This document shows positions 8,092 to 16,121 of a DNA stretch of 17,107 bases, piece by piece. Position numbers and translations under genes: made by a program. The notes below the pieces were generated by a model that had not been told where the DNA came from, searched no databases, and worked only from the letters and a program-made list of their open reading frames with translations. Position 1 is the stretch's first letter; each line of letters begins with the position of its first letter. This stretch comes from an uncultured Gemella sp. (GTDB lineage: Bacteria > Bacillota > Bacilli > Staphylococcales > Gemellaceae), in contig CAKMQF010000061.1 in the NCBI GenBank assembly GCA_927911745.1, forward strand, positions 1 through 17,107, read 5' to 3'.

Positions 8092-8199
8092 TCAAATTCT
8101 CCTACTTTAATCAGATATTACTATCCTAACACAAATAACAAATTTTAGCTATAATTAAAAAAATACTCTTGTTAAAATCTTTTAGTAATCAGTTATTAG

Positions 8200-8208
8200 T
8201 GGTATAAT
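8200..8208 (+). promoter_or_regulatory. Promoter of the aminotransferase gene
   Basis: TGGTATAAT is a perfect extended -10. The -35 region is weak. The TSS would lie about 22-24 bases before the ATG, leaving room for AGGAGG only, so no riboswitch or T-box fits upstream. Confidence 0.65.
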
Positions 8209-8237
8209 TAATTTATATACGAAATAGGAGGAATACT

Positions 8238-9479
8238 ATGTCATTTTTTTCAAAATTAGGTGAAAATATTATTTTACCTCAAGACGTACTAATTCAATCG
8301 AAAGAAACAGCAGCAGTTGCAGGAGCAATAAATGCCACTATCGGTATTGCTACAACAAATAAAAAAGCGATGGCATTACCGTCAATTAACAAAGTAATAA
8401 CAGAAATTAATAATTCAGAATATTTACCATATTCTCCAACGCCAGGATTACCAAAAATGAGAGAATTATGGAAAGAAAAAATCTTAAAAGATAATCCAAA
8501 AATTAAAGACGAATATTTATCTTTACCAATGGTAACTACAGGTATTACACAAGGTATTGATATTGCGGCAAACTTATTTAGTGAAGCAGGAGATGCTCTA
8601 CTTTTACCAAATCTGTTTTGGCAAAACTATGCACAAATATACACTATTAAGTTAGGCAACAACATCTATAAATACAATCAATTTGATGAAAATAATAAAT
8701 TTAGTATTGAAAACTTTAAAAATGCACTCTATAGTATAAAACAAGATAAAATTTCATTAATATTAAACTTCCCAAATAATCCAACAGGATATACACCATC
8801 AGATGATGAATTAACTCAATTAGTTGAAGTAATTAATATTTTTGCTAAAGAGCACCCAAATAAACAACTTATCATAGTTTCTGATGATGCATACTTCGGA
8901 CTATTTTTCGAGGATAATCACAAAACTCCTACTCTTAGTGCAACATATAAACTTGCAGAGAATTCTAACTGCTTAATAGTTAAATTAGATGGAATCACTA
9001 AAGAATATTATAGTTGGGGATTACGTGTAGGATTCATCACATATTACACAAAAGATGCACCTTTACGACAAAAACTTTTAGAAAAAACTCAAGGATTCTT
9101 AAGAAGTACTACATCTTCTCCTTCAAACTTATCTCAACAAATTGCAATAAGATTATTAGATAATAAAGAATCAATTAAAGAAAAAGAAGAAAATGACAGT
9201 ATTATCCAAGATAGATACAACGAACTTAAATCAGCTATCGCTAAAGAAAAAATAGATACACTAGTCACGATCTTACCATTCAACTCTGGTTATTTCTTCA
9301 CTATTAAACTACCAAGAACAATTAATGCTCACGAATTTAGACTAAAATTCCTAAACGAATACAAGTACGGGGTATATTCTATGGATGACGAACATATAAG
9401 AATAGCATTCTCATGCTTAGATAAAGAACTAATTCCTGAATTAATAACTAAATTCAAAAAATGTATCCAACAATTTTAA
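8238..9479 (+). CDS. Class I/II PLP-dependent aminotransferase
   Basis: A 413-residue fold-type I aminotransferase, probably cytoplasmic, moving an amino group between an amino acid and a 2-oxo acid. Seen: the YSPTPGLPKMRELW region near 65-78, the NFPNNPTG cofactor motif at 177-184, the SDDAYFG motif with Asp217 and Tyr219, the Schiff-base Lys255 in LDGITKEYYSWGLRVG, with the PLP-phosphate Arg at 263, and a C-terminal RIAFSC with the likely substrate-carboxylate Arg. Aromatic or branched-chain substrates are plausible for this type, but I cannot decide between them. It is the only gene on the plus strand. ATG at 8238 follows AGGAGG with a 6-base spacer. It ends at a shared convergent terminator and looks monocistronic. 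Confidence 0.93.
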   Translation: MSFFSKLGENIILPQDVLIQSKETAAVAGAINATIGIATTNKKAMALPSINKVITEINNSEYLPYSPTPGLPKMRELWKEKILKDNPKIKDEYLSLPMVTTGITQGIDIAANLFSEAGDALLLPNLFWQNYAQIYTIKLGNNIYKYNQFDENNKFSIENFKNALYSIKQDKISLILNFPNNPTGYTPSDDELTQLVEVINIFAKEHPNKQLIIVSDDAYFGLFFEDNHKTPTLSATYKLAENSNCLIVKLDGITKEYYSWGLRVGFITYYTKDAPLRQKLLEKTQGFLRSTTSSPSNLSQQIAIRLLDNKESIKEKEENDSIIQDRYNELKSAIAKEKIDTLVTILPFNSGYFFTIKLPRTINAHEFRLKFLNEYKYGVYSMDDEHIRIAFSCLDKELIPELITKFKKCIQQF

Positions 9480-9482
9480 AAT

Positions 9483-9519
9483 AAAACTAGGTGACCCAAA
9501 TAAGGAATCACCTAGTTTT
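9483..9519. terminator. Bidirectional terminator between aminotransferase and gatD
   Basis: AAAACTAGGTGA (9483-9494) and TCACCTAGTTTT (9508-9519) are perfect complements of 12 bases with a 13-base loop. There is a T run on the plus strand, and an A tract gives T on the minus strand. It serves both convergent units, with the gatD stop at 9524. Confidence 0.88.
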
Positions 9520-9523
9520 TTAT

Positions 9524-10252
9524 TTATTTTACGGATTTTTTTAATAACTCGACCATGTGTTTATTGGCATTTAACTCTATATCATTGTTTAATTCAATAA
9601 AGTCATAAGTACCATATTTATTATCTAATGCAGCCTTAATTAGATAATCGGTCACATTAGGATTCTTAGGTAAAATTGGACCATGAAGATAAGTTCCAAT
9701 AAGATTATTATAAAGAATTCCTTCTTTTCTATCTTCATCATTATTTCCATATCCAACCACTACATTACCTAGAGTTTCATAATTATGGTACGTTCTTCCA
9801 CCATGATTCTCAAATCCTACTATATTACCAAATTTTTCAGATTCAACTAGTATATTACCTATAAGACGCGGTGCATCTTTTTTTGACTCTGTGTAAAAAT
9901 CTAGTATATTTAATCCTGGAAGTTTATCACCATCTACAGTTTTATAATACTCACCAAGAAATTGATAACCCCCACAAATAGTAAGAGCTGGAATACCATC
10001 TTCAATAGCAGACTTAAACTCATTCTTAATCTTACTAAATTGCTCTGTCGCTATACACTGCTCTCTATCAGATCCTCCTCCAATAAAGAACATATCACAA
10101 TCTGTTAATTTCACTCCATCTGTTGAAGTGATATTTTCAATCTCAAGATTAATTCCACGCCATTCACAACGTTTCTTTAATGCAATAACATTACCTATAT
10201 CACCATATAAATTTAATTTATCTGGCATAAAATGATATAATTTTAAATCCAT
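9524..10252 (-). CDS. gatD: Lipid II isoglutaminyl synthase, glutaminase subunit GatD
   Basis: A class I glutamine amidotransferase of the CobB/CobQ-like group. It releases ammonia from glutamine for MurT to amidate the D-Glu of lipid II to D-isoglutamine, at the inner face of the membrane. The 242 residues contain the nucleophile Cys93 in TICGGYQFLG, a conserved FENHGGRTYHN stretch near 148-157, and His190 in GTYLHGP. These match the Cys and His reported for the S. aureus enzyme (Cys94, His189). ATG at 10252 lies 4 bases after the murT stop, with GGAGAAA spanning the murT end, so the two subunits are coupled. It is the last gene of the seven-gene operon. Confidence 0.96.
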   Translation of the reverse strand: MDLKLYHFMPDKLNLYGDIGNVIALKKRCEWRGINLEIENITSTDGVKLTDCDMFFIGGGSDREQCIATEQFSKIKNEFKSAIEDGIPALTICGGYQFLGEYYKTVDGDKLPGLNILDFYTESKKDAPRLIGNILVESEKFGNIVGFENHGGRTYHNYETLGNVVVGYGNNDEDRKEGILYNNLIGTYLHGPILPKNPNVTDYLIKAALDNKYGTYDFIELNNDIELNANKHMVELLKKSVK

Positions 10253-10256
10253 AGAA

Positions 10257-11557
10257 TTATTTCTCCAATTCTCTTTGAGTTTCTACTAATGCTGTGTAGT
10301 TCGGAATAGCAATTGCATACTTTTCATTATAACTTTTCAGTTTAGCTACAGCTTCTGGTATATCCTCATTCACTACAACATTAGCGTTAATTCCACAATA
10401 TTTTAATCTTAATGCTAATTCTTTTGCTCTTTTTCCTGAACATACAATATTGTTAATATTTTGACCTAATAATATATCAAAGTCTGTATCCCATATCCAT
10501 GATATATCAATTCCATCAGCACCATTATCATTAAGCACTAACAAGTAATTTATTTCTTCCTTAATCGAATTAGCAATAGCTAATGACGCATTTAATCCAG
10601 CTGGATTTTTTGCAAGATTTAATAACACTGTAGATCCGTTAGTAAAACTTATACTTTGCATACGTCCGTTGGTAGGAGTATATGTTCCTAAACCTTTTTT
10701 AATTTTGTCTTCAGATAAACCTAATTCTTTTAGTAAAGAATATGCGGCAAGTAGATTATAAATATTATAATCTCCAGCAAGTTTTGTCTCAATCGCTTCT
10801 CCATTATTAACGCTCATATTAATAAATGGTTCAACAGTTGCTTTTGTAACTTCATAATTTACATTTTGATGTTCAAAATCACATTTAGAACAATGGTAAA
10901 ACCCAAGTTGACTATAATGAACATGATCATAAATCAACTCCATACCGCAATTTGGACAGAATTTTGATTCAGAAATTCCAAAATCAGAAAATTGATATGC
11001 ATCCTTTGCAATACCAAAATAAATATTATCTTCACCATACTTAGAAAGTCTTGTAACAAAAGGATCATCACTATTAAGATTAACTGGATTTTTTTCCCTT
11101 CAAGTTGTTCTCCAATTGTAGCAATAAGAGTATCAATTTCTCCAAATCTATCAATCTGATCTCTAAAGAAATTATTGATAACAAATTTTGTTGGTGTAAT
11201 ATATTTCATAACACGTTTAATAGAACCTTCATCAATTTCAATAATGGCTAATTTAGTATTATTTCTCCCTTGAATAGCAAACGTTGAGATAATACCATCT
11301 AACATATTTGCTCCTTCAAAATTATTAATAAAGTTTTCACCAGCAGCTCTTAAAGTATGACCTATAAGATTTGATGTTGTCGTTTTTCCATTAGTCCCTG
11401 TTACAAAAACAATTTCATCGAAATCACTAGCTAATTTAGTAAGGACATTGTCATTTACTTTTCTTAGTACCTTACCTGGTAAATCTGTTCCCTTTTTTCC
11501 TGCTAATTTACTTGCAGTTCTAGTTAACTTTGCTAAATTTCTATAAAATGCTAGCAT
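10257..11557 (-). CDS. murT: Lipid II isoglutaminyl synthase, Mur-ligase subunit MurT (one frameshift)
   Basis: The ATP-using partner of GatD, a Mur-ligase homologue. It has the P-loop GTNGKTTT at 54-61, followed by NLIGHTLRAAG. After frame repair it has a four-Cys zinc ribbon (CPNCG, then CSKCD) and the ADGIDISWIWDTDFD signature of the C-terminal DUF1727 part. The written N-terminal frame runs into an unrelated tail ending at 10934. One extra base in the T7 run at 11089-11095 (plus strand) gives NPVNLNSDDPFVTRLS and connects to the second frame. The result is 433 residues, near the S. aureus length of 437. ATG at 11557 follows AAGGAG, 11 bases after the response regulator. The pair murT-gatD is essential in S. 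aureus, which supports a sequence error. Confidence 0.94.
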
Positions 11558-11568
11558 ATTTTCTCCTT

Positions 11569-12285
11569 TTATAGACTATTTTGTGATGTATCAAATTTAT
11601 ATCCTATACCCCAAACAGTTACAATCATCTGAGCAACTATCGGAGATATTTTATCAAATTTTTTCCTAACTCGTTTAATATGCGTATCAACTGTTCTTAA
11701 ATCTGAATAGAAATCATAATCCCAAACAGCACGTAGAATCTCGTTACGTTTAAATGCTTTATCCGGTGATTTAGCCAGGAATAATAAAAGATCAAATTCT
11801 TTTGGTGTTAATAATACTTCAGTATCGTCAACGATAACCTTATGTGAATTAACATCAATTATTAATCCAGGAAATACTAGAACATCTTTCGCGTAAAGTT
11901 CTGGAGTATAAAAAACACTACGTTTCGTTCGTTGAAGAATCGCATTTATCCTTAACATAAGTTCTCTTGGACTAAACGGCTTAACAACATAGTCATCTGC
12001 ACCTAATTCAAATCCTTCAACCCTACTCTGTTCATCCGCTTGAGCAGACATTATTATTACAGGTGTAGCCTTAGTTTTTCTAAGCTCTGATAAAATAGAT
12101 TTTCCATTTAACATAGGTAATTGAACATCCAGAAGTACACAAGAATAGTCCATATATTTCAATCTTTCTAAACCATCATGACCATTACTAGCTTCATCGA
12201 CAATATACCCTTCTTTTTCAAGATACATTATTAATAATTTTCTTATTCTTTCTTCATCATCTATTATTAATATTCTCTCTGACAC
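11569..12285 (-). CDS. OmpR/PhoB-family response regulator, SrrA/ResD position
   Basis: A 238-residue two-domain regulator. The receiver domain has Asp9/Asp10, the phosphoacceptor Asp53 (LLDVQLP), Ser80 and Lys102. The winged-helix domain follows at about 130-232, with LTPKEFDLLLFLA and RTVDTHIKRVRKKF. It sits right after rluB, where staphylococci and Bacillus have srrA/resD, the redox and respiration regulator. No histidine kinase follows; murT-gatD do. So its kinase is either elsewhere or missing, and the family assignment rests on position as much as on sequence. The start is GTG at 12285: an in-frame TGA nine bases upstream rules out a longer protein, and AGGAAG gives a fairly long spacer. 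No other in-frame start is as good. Confidence 0.88.
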   Translation of the reverse strand: MSERILIIDDEERIRKLLIMYLEKEGYIVDEASNGHDGLERLKYMDYSCVLLDVQLPMLNGKSILSELRKTKATPVIIMSAQADEQSRVEGFELGADDYVVKPFSPRELMLRINAILQRTKRSVFYTPELYAKDVLVFPGLIIDVNSHKVIVDDTEVLLTPKEFDLLLFLAKSPDKAFKRNEILRAVWDYDFYSDLRTVDTHIKRVRKKFDKISPIVAQMIVTVWGIGYKFDTSQNSL

Positions 12286-12310
12286 AATACATCACTTCCT
12301 AATTTCTTAT

Positions 12311-13042
12311 TTACTTCTCACCATTCTTAGCCTTATTAATAAGTCGTTTTACTTCATGAATAGTAAGAGGTCTATATTCACCTTTTTTTAATCCTTCTAA
12401 CGTTAAATCTTCAATAGATTCACGTTTTAACTTAATCACTTCATAACCTAATGCTTCAAACATTCTTCTTACTTGGCGGTTTTTCCCTTCGTGTATTGTT
12501 AATCTAACTAAAGTATTACCACTCTTGTTTTTGTTCTTAACAACATTAACTTCCGCTTTAGCAGTTTTATAATTATCGATTCTCACCCCGTTACGAAGAA
12601 TTCTAAGGTGATTATCTTCTAATTTACCATTAATTTTAGCAACATATGTCTTCTTAATCTTGTGCTTAGGGTGTGTTATTAAATTAATAAACTCACCATC
12701 GTTAGACATAATAAGTGCACCTGACGTGTCGTAGTCTAATCTTCCTACTGGTACTACACGTTCATTAACATTCTCAAAAAAGTCTTTTACACATGTACGA
12801 TCTTTTTCATCAGACATCGAAGTTATTACTTTTTCTGGTTTGTAGAATAAGTAGTATCTCTTATTCTCTTTTAATAAACGTACTCCTTCAACAATAATAA
12901 TGTCACTTGGTTCAGCTTTAACTCCTAATTCCTTAACAACTTCTCCATTAACACTTACTTTACCATCCAGAATAAGCTGTTCAGCCTTTCTTCTTGATGT
13001 GTATCCTGATGCAGCTATTAATTTTTGCAATCTTTCTGCCAT
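12311..13042 (-). CDS. rluB: Pseudouridine synthase RluB
   Basis: Converts a uridine in domain V of 23S rRNA (helix 89-90 region, U2605 by E. coli numbering) to pseudouridine. 243 residues. An N-terminal S4 RNA-binding domain (ERLQKLIAASGYTSRRKAEQ through KVSVNGEVV, 3-35) is followed by the RsuA-family catalytic domain with Asp103 in GRLDYDTSG. The conserved GKNRQVRRMFEALGY comes near the end. ATG at 13042 lies behind AGGAGG, which overlaps the scpB stop. Its place between scpB and the regulator is the conserved Bacilli order. Confidence 0.95.
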   Translation of the reverse strand: MAERLQKLIAASGYTSRRKAEQLILDGKVSVNGEVVKELGVKAEPSDIIIVEGVRLLKENKRYYLFYKPEKVITSMSDEKDRTCVKDFFENVNERVVPVGRLDYDTSGALIMSNDGEFINLITHPKHKIKKTYVAKINGKLEDNHLRILRNGVRIDNYKTAKAEVNVVKNKNKSGNTLVRLTIHEGKNRQVRRMFEALGYEVIKLKRESIEDLTLEGLKKGEYRPLTIHEVKRLINKAKNGEK

Positions 13043-13051
13043 CTTATCCTC

Positions 13052-13600
13052 CTAATTTTGTAAAAATTTATTTATTTCTTCACTAGTAACAATTTCCGAT
13101 TTTGGTAATTGCTCTAAACTTTCTAATCCAAAAACATCTAAAAATATATCGGTTGTTTCATATAACTTTGGTTTACCAATAGTATCTAATGTCTTATTAG
13201 AAACAATAAGCTCCTTACTAACAAGAGAGTGTAATATAGAATCACTACTTACACCCCTTATTTTATCAATTTGAACTTTTGTTATCGGTTGATTATATGC
13301 AATAATCGCTAAAGTCTCTAAAGAAGCTTTAGATAACTTAACAAGGTTTTTAGAAATAACAGCTTTCTTAATAACCTCAGCCATTTCTTCTCTTAATAAC
13401 ATTTTATAAGTTGTACCAAACTTCTTAATAATTAAAGAATTATTAGCATTATTGTACTCGTCACAAAAAACATTAAGCATATTTTCAGCTTCATGAGGCT
13501 CAACTTCCATAAAAGTAGAGAAATATTCAATATTAAGCCCTTCTTCACCTTTCATAAAAAGTAAAGCCTCAATTATTTTTTTTATCTCATCTAATAACAT
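13052..13600 (-). CDS. scpB: Segregation and condensation protein ScpB
   Basis: A 182-residue accessory subunit of the SMC condensin, with two winged-helix domains. These form a dimer that binds ScpA and helps organise and separate the chromosome. Seen: EIKKIIEALLFMKGEEGL at the start, and the family core LVKLSKASLETLAIIAYNQPITKVQIDKIRGV followed by LHSLVSKELI. Its ATG at 13600 begins 1 base after the repaired scpA stop, and AAGGA lies inside the last scpA codons. The two subunits are therefore translated together. Length is normal for the family. Confidence 0.96.
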   Translation of the reverse strand: MLLDEIKKIIEALLFMKGEEGLNIEYFSTFMEVEPHEAENMLNVFCDEYNNANNSLIIKKFGTTYKMLLREEMAEVIKKAVISKNLVKLSKASLETLAIIAYNQPITKVQIDKIRGVSSDSILHSLVSKELIVSNKTLDTIGKPKLYETTDIFLDVFGLESLEQLPKSEIVTSEEINKFLQN

Positions 13601-13601
13601 A

Positions 13602-14302
13602 TTAATTTTCCTTTGATTTATATTCTAGAATGATTTCACTATCATTGTCAACACATAGCAACTCTTGATCTTTAATCATCGCTAATATCCCCATAAATAC
13701 TAAAACAACCTCGTTTTTTTGAGAATATGATTTAATCAAATCAAAAATGACATATTTCTTTTGTTTTTAAACTTATTTACTAGTTCTTCTTTCACTTGTT
13801 CGAAAGATACTTCTCTTCGATAACTTACTAAAGATACTTCATTTTCTTTATCTTCAAGAGATCTAAGAATATTTTCCATCGCTCGCAATAATTTTGAAGA
13901 AGGCATTCTTAAAGTTTCGATACTACCCTCTACTTCGATATTCATACTTTCTTTATCTAAAAATTGAGCTCTGATCTTCTGTAGATTATCAAGTTTTTCA
14001 CTAAGTTCTTTATAATTTTTATAATCAAGAAGTTGTTGTACTAAATCTTCTTCATCTTCTATAGTTTCATCTTCAAACTTAGGAAGTAAATTTTTACTTT
14101 TTATATGTAGCAATGTGGCTGCCATTACAATATATTCTTCTGCATTTTCTAATGAAAATTCATCACTATTATTAATATATTCCAAATAACTCTCTGTTAA
14201 ACGAGCTATAGGGATATTATAAATATCAATTTCCATCTTTTCGATTAAATGCAAAAGTAAATCAAGTGGACCTTGAAAAACCTCTAAGTTAACATTATAC
14301 AT
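13602..14302 (-). CDS. scpA: Segregation and condensation protein ScpA (one frameshift near C-terminus)
   Basis: The kleisin subunit that bridges the SMC heads. The N-terminal kleisin part reads YNVNLEVFQGPLDLLLHLIEK (2-22) and is followed by MAATLLHIKSKNLLP. The written frame ends early at 13736, after NMSFLI. Restoring one base in the A5 run at 13743-13747 (plus strand) gives SFFDLI and continues through VFMGILAMIKDQELLCVD to the TAA at 13602. That is the normal C-terminal winged helix of ScpA that binds the SMC head. The repaired length is 233 residues, against about 250 in B. subtilis. The gene starts at ATG 14302, 12 bases after the xerD-like gene. Confidence 0.93.
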
Positions 14303-14314
14303 TTATTTTATCCT

Positions 14315-15214
14315 TTAATTAATCGTTTTTCTTGGATGATTCGTCATCATTCTTTTCGATTTATTCCCCTCTAGACTAGAGAAATATAATTTTAAACTAT
14401 GAATATTTTTCAAACCTAAAAGTTCTTGAACTTCTTCAGCTGGCACCTTATCTTCAAGTAGATGAATAGCTAGAGAATTTCTAAAATTCATAGTATTTAA
14501 TTCTTTAGTTAATCCTAAATCTTGTTGACGTTTCTTGAATATTTTCCAAAAACCTTGGCGACTAATACCTTCACCATCATGATTTAAGAATAACTTACTG
14601 TCATCTTTAATGTTTGGATACTCTTTTTTCAACTCTACAATATAATTTTCTATAGCTTCAACAGATTCTTTATTAAGAGCTATTGTTCTATATCCATCTT
14701 TTTTTCTATATTTTAGATATCCGATAGTTGTATTAACATCTCTAAGTTCTAAATTAATACATTCAGTTGGTTTAATACCAATTGAGTATGATAATTCAAA
14801 TATAGCTTTATCCCTATAACCCATTAAATTCTTCGTATTCACATCCAAAATTCTAGAAATTTCATGTCTTGTAAAAATCACTAAATCTTGATGTTCTTCT
14901 TTATCAATATGAACATCGATATTTATTCTGTTAGGAATAATTTTTTCAAACCATAAATACTCTACAAAAATATGGACAGTAGAGATTGTTCTTGAAAGAG
15001 TTGCAGAAGAATATTCTTTTTCTCTTAAATAATCAATATATCTAGAAATAAATTCTTCATTTAACCAAGAATAGTCTTGTGTTGAATATCCCTTCTCCTC
15101 TAAATATAAAAAGATTTTCTTTAAGTCCCTATCATAAGAGTTAATGGTGTTTGTAGAAAACTCTTTCCTATTTAGTAAATATTCATTGAAATTTTTTAAT
15201 ACTGTTTCGCTCAT
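14315..15214 (-). CDS. XerD-like tyrosine recombinase with degenerate catalytic site
   Basis: A 299-residue protein with a SAM-like N-terminal core-binding domain and a phage-integrase-type catalytic domain. It lies in the place where Bacilli have xerD, directly upstream of scpAB. Lined up with the six catalytic residues of XerD, it keeps Lys171, Arg245 and the nucleophile Tyr277. It has Lys148 where Arg should be (GIKPTEC for GLRVSEL), Met242 for the first His (MNFRNS for HTLRHS), and Leu268 for the second His (LLGL for LLGH). Such a protein is unlikely to cut and join DNA by the usual route. It resembles the XerD-like proteins of streptococci, which are divergent and not the dif recombinase there. 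ATG at 15214 follows AAGGGGG. It is the promoter-proximal gene of the operon. Confidence 0.9.
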   Translation of the reverse strand: MSETVLKNFNEYLLNRKEFSTNTINSYDRDLKKIFLYLEEKGYSTQDYSWLNEEFISRYIDYLREKEYSSATLSRTISTVHIFVEYLWFEKIIPNRINIDVHIDKEEHQDLVIFTRHEISRILDVNTKNLMGYRDKAIFELSYSIGIKPTECINLELRDVNTTIGYLKYRKKDGYRTIALNKESVEAIENYIVELKKEYPNIKDDSKLFLNHDGEGISRQGFWKIFKKRQQDLGLTKELNTMNFRNSLAIHLLEDKVPAEEVQELLGLKNIHSLKLYFSSLEGNKSKRMMTNHPRKTIN

Positions 15215-15244
15215 AAAATTACCCCCTTAGTATTAAAATTACCC
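15214..15244 (-). repeat. Short direct repeat in the leader of xerD-like gene
   Basis: TAAAATTACCC occurs at 15214-15224 and again at 15234-15244, a 20-base period covering the ribosome site region. It may be a local duplication. Confidence 0.45.
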
Positions 15245-15264
15245 TAATTTTTATTTCTATATTG

Positions 15265-15293
15265 ATTATATCATCTATAAAACTTTATGTAAA
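15265..15293 (-). promoter_or_regulatory. Promoter of the xerD-like-scpAB-rluB-regulator-murT-gatD operon
   Basis: A TTTACA -35 (15288-15293) and TATAAT -10 (15265-15270), exactly 17 bases apart, with an extended TG. It starts a leader of about 44 bases. The genes downstream are separated by 1-25 bases, and no further promoter is evident before gatD. Confidence 0.82.
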
Positions 15294-15322
15294 TGCATTT
15301 AAAACAATTTTTAGCTAAATAT

Positions 15323-15378
15323 AAAAAAATTCAAGACGCTTTTAAATGATAAAAAATGATATCTAAAATCGCCTTGAA
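15323..15378 (-). terminator. Terminator of the Nudix-YoaK unit
   Basis: TTCAAG arms (15330-15335 and 15373-15378), extended inward by GC-containing pairs (about 15 bases with one or two mismatches or G:U), form a hairpin. Seven T follow on the minus strand. It begins 11 bases after the YoaK stop. Confidence 0.75.
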
Positions 15379-15389
15379 ATTTTATTATT

Positions 15390-16094
15390 TTATATTCTTT
15401 TTCTTCCAAACTTGTGGTAAATAATTGTAACAAAAAACAAATTAATACATATGATAACTAAAGGTAACAAAATTGCTTTATTTAAGTAATATTTTGACAT
15501 TGCTGCACCTAAAATTACCCCTGTTAGAAACACCGAAATAAGAGTAAAGTATATTAATAATGGGATTTTACTCTCTTTCTTTTTCAATACAACAAACTTA
15601 TATAAATGCTCGCTCATAGAACGTAAGTTTCCAGTACAAAATACACTAGCAAAAACTAAATTATTTACTTTTCTAAAACCATCAAATTGAATAGCACAAA
15701 TAAAAGAAATTACAATCGGTCTAATATCTAACCCAAAATATTTATACTTAATCAAAATTACAAATAAAGCAAAAATTTGAATAAGTAATAAAATATAAAT
15801 ATGTTTAAATATAGATAACTCCTTATACTTTGTTTCGATACACTTACTCACTAATACTCCTACAATAAACGATAGGATTGGTATTGAGTAATGTAAAACC
15901 TCTCGAAAGTTACCCTCAATCAAATCTATACCAACAAAAATCAAGTTCCCTGTCTGAGCATTTGCAAATATACCGTCACAATTAACAAAAGTATATGCAT
16001 CGAAAAATCCACCAACCATTGTTAATAATAAGCAGAAAATAAGTTGCTCATGAACAGGGAGATTTTTATTAATTAAAGTCTCTCGTAAATTCAT
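15390..16094 (-). CDS. YoaK/DUF1275-family membrane protein
   Basis: A 234-residue integral membrane protein of the YoaK/DUF1275 family, whose biochemical function is not known to me. Seen: the family start VGGFFDAYTFV (27-37), followed by a GIFANAQTGNLIFVGI stretch, and the later FCTGNLRS motif near 150-157. Hydrophobic segments lie near 16-38, 68-82, 94-112, 125-138, 178-198 and 205-227. It is the second gene of a unit with the Nudix hydrolase, 27 bases downstream. ATG at 16094 is forced by an in-frame TAA two codons upstream, yet the nearest good site (AAGGAG) is about 14 bases away, longer than the usual 5-9. Expression may therefore be weak or coupled. Confidence 0.9.
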   Translation of the reverse strand: MNLRETLINKNLPVHEQLIFCLLLTMVGGFFDAYTFVNCDGIFANAQTGNLIFVGIDLIEGNFREVLHYSIPILSFIVGVLVSKCIETKYKELSIFKHIYILLLIQIFALFVILIKYKYFGLDIRPIVISFICAIQFDGFRKVNNLVFASVFCTGNLRSMSEHLYKFVVLKKKESKIPLLIYFTLISVFLTGVILGAAMSKYYLNKAILLPLVIICINLFFVTIIYHKFGRKRI

Positions 16095-16121
16095 ACTTTA
16101 TAAATCAACTCCTTACATAAT

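Noticed and set aside
8100..8237. Riboswitch or T-box in front of the aminotransferase gene
   Set aside because: The predicted start leaves only about 23 bases of leader, and no T-box or terminator-like structure is present upstream.
9524..15214. Mobile island or defence system
   Set aside because: All genes have housekeeping families in conserved Bacilli order. The recombinase is the xerD-locus protein, not an integrase with att sites.
15215..15389. dif-like recombination site next to the xerD-like gene
   Set aside because: No 11-6-11 palindromic dif pattern was seen; the repeats there are explained by the terminator and a short direct repeat.
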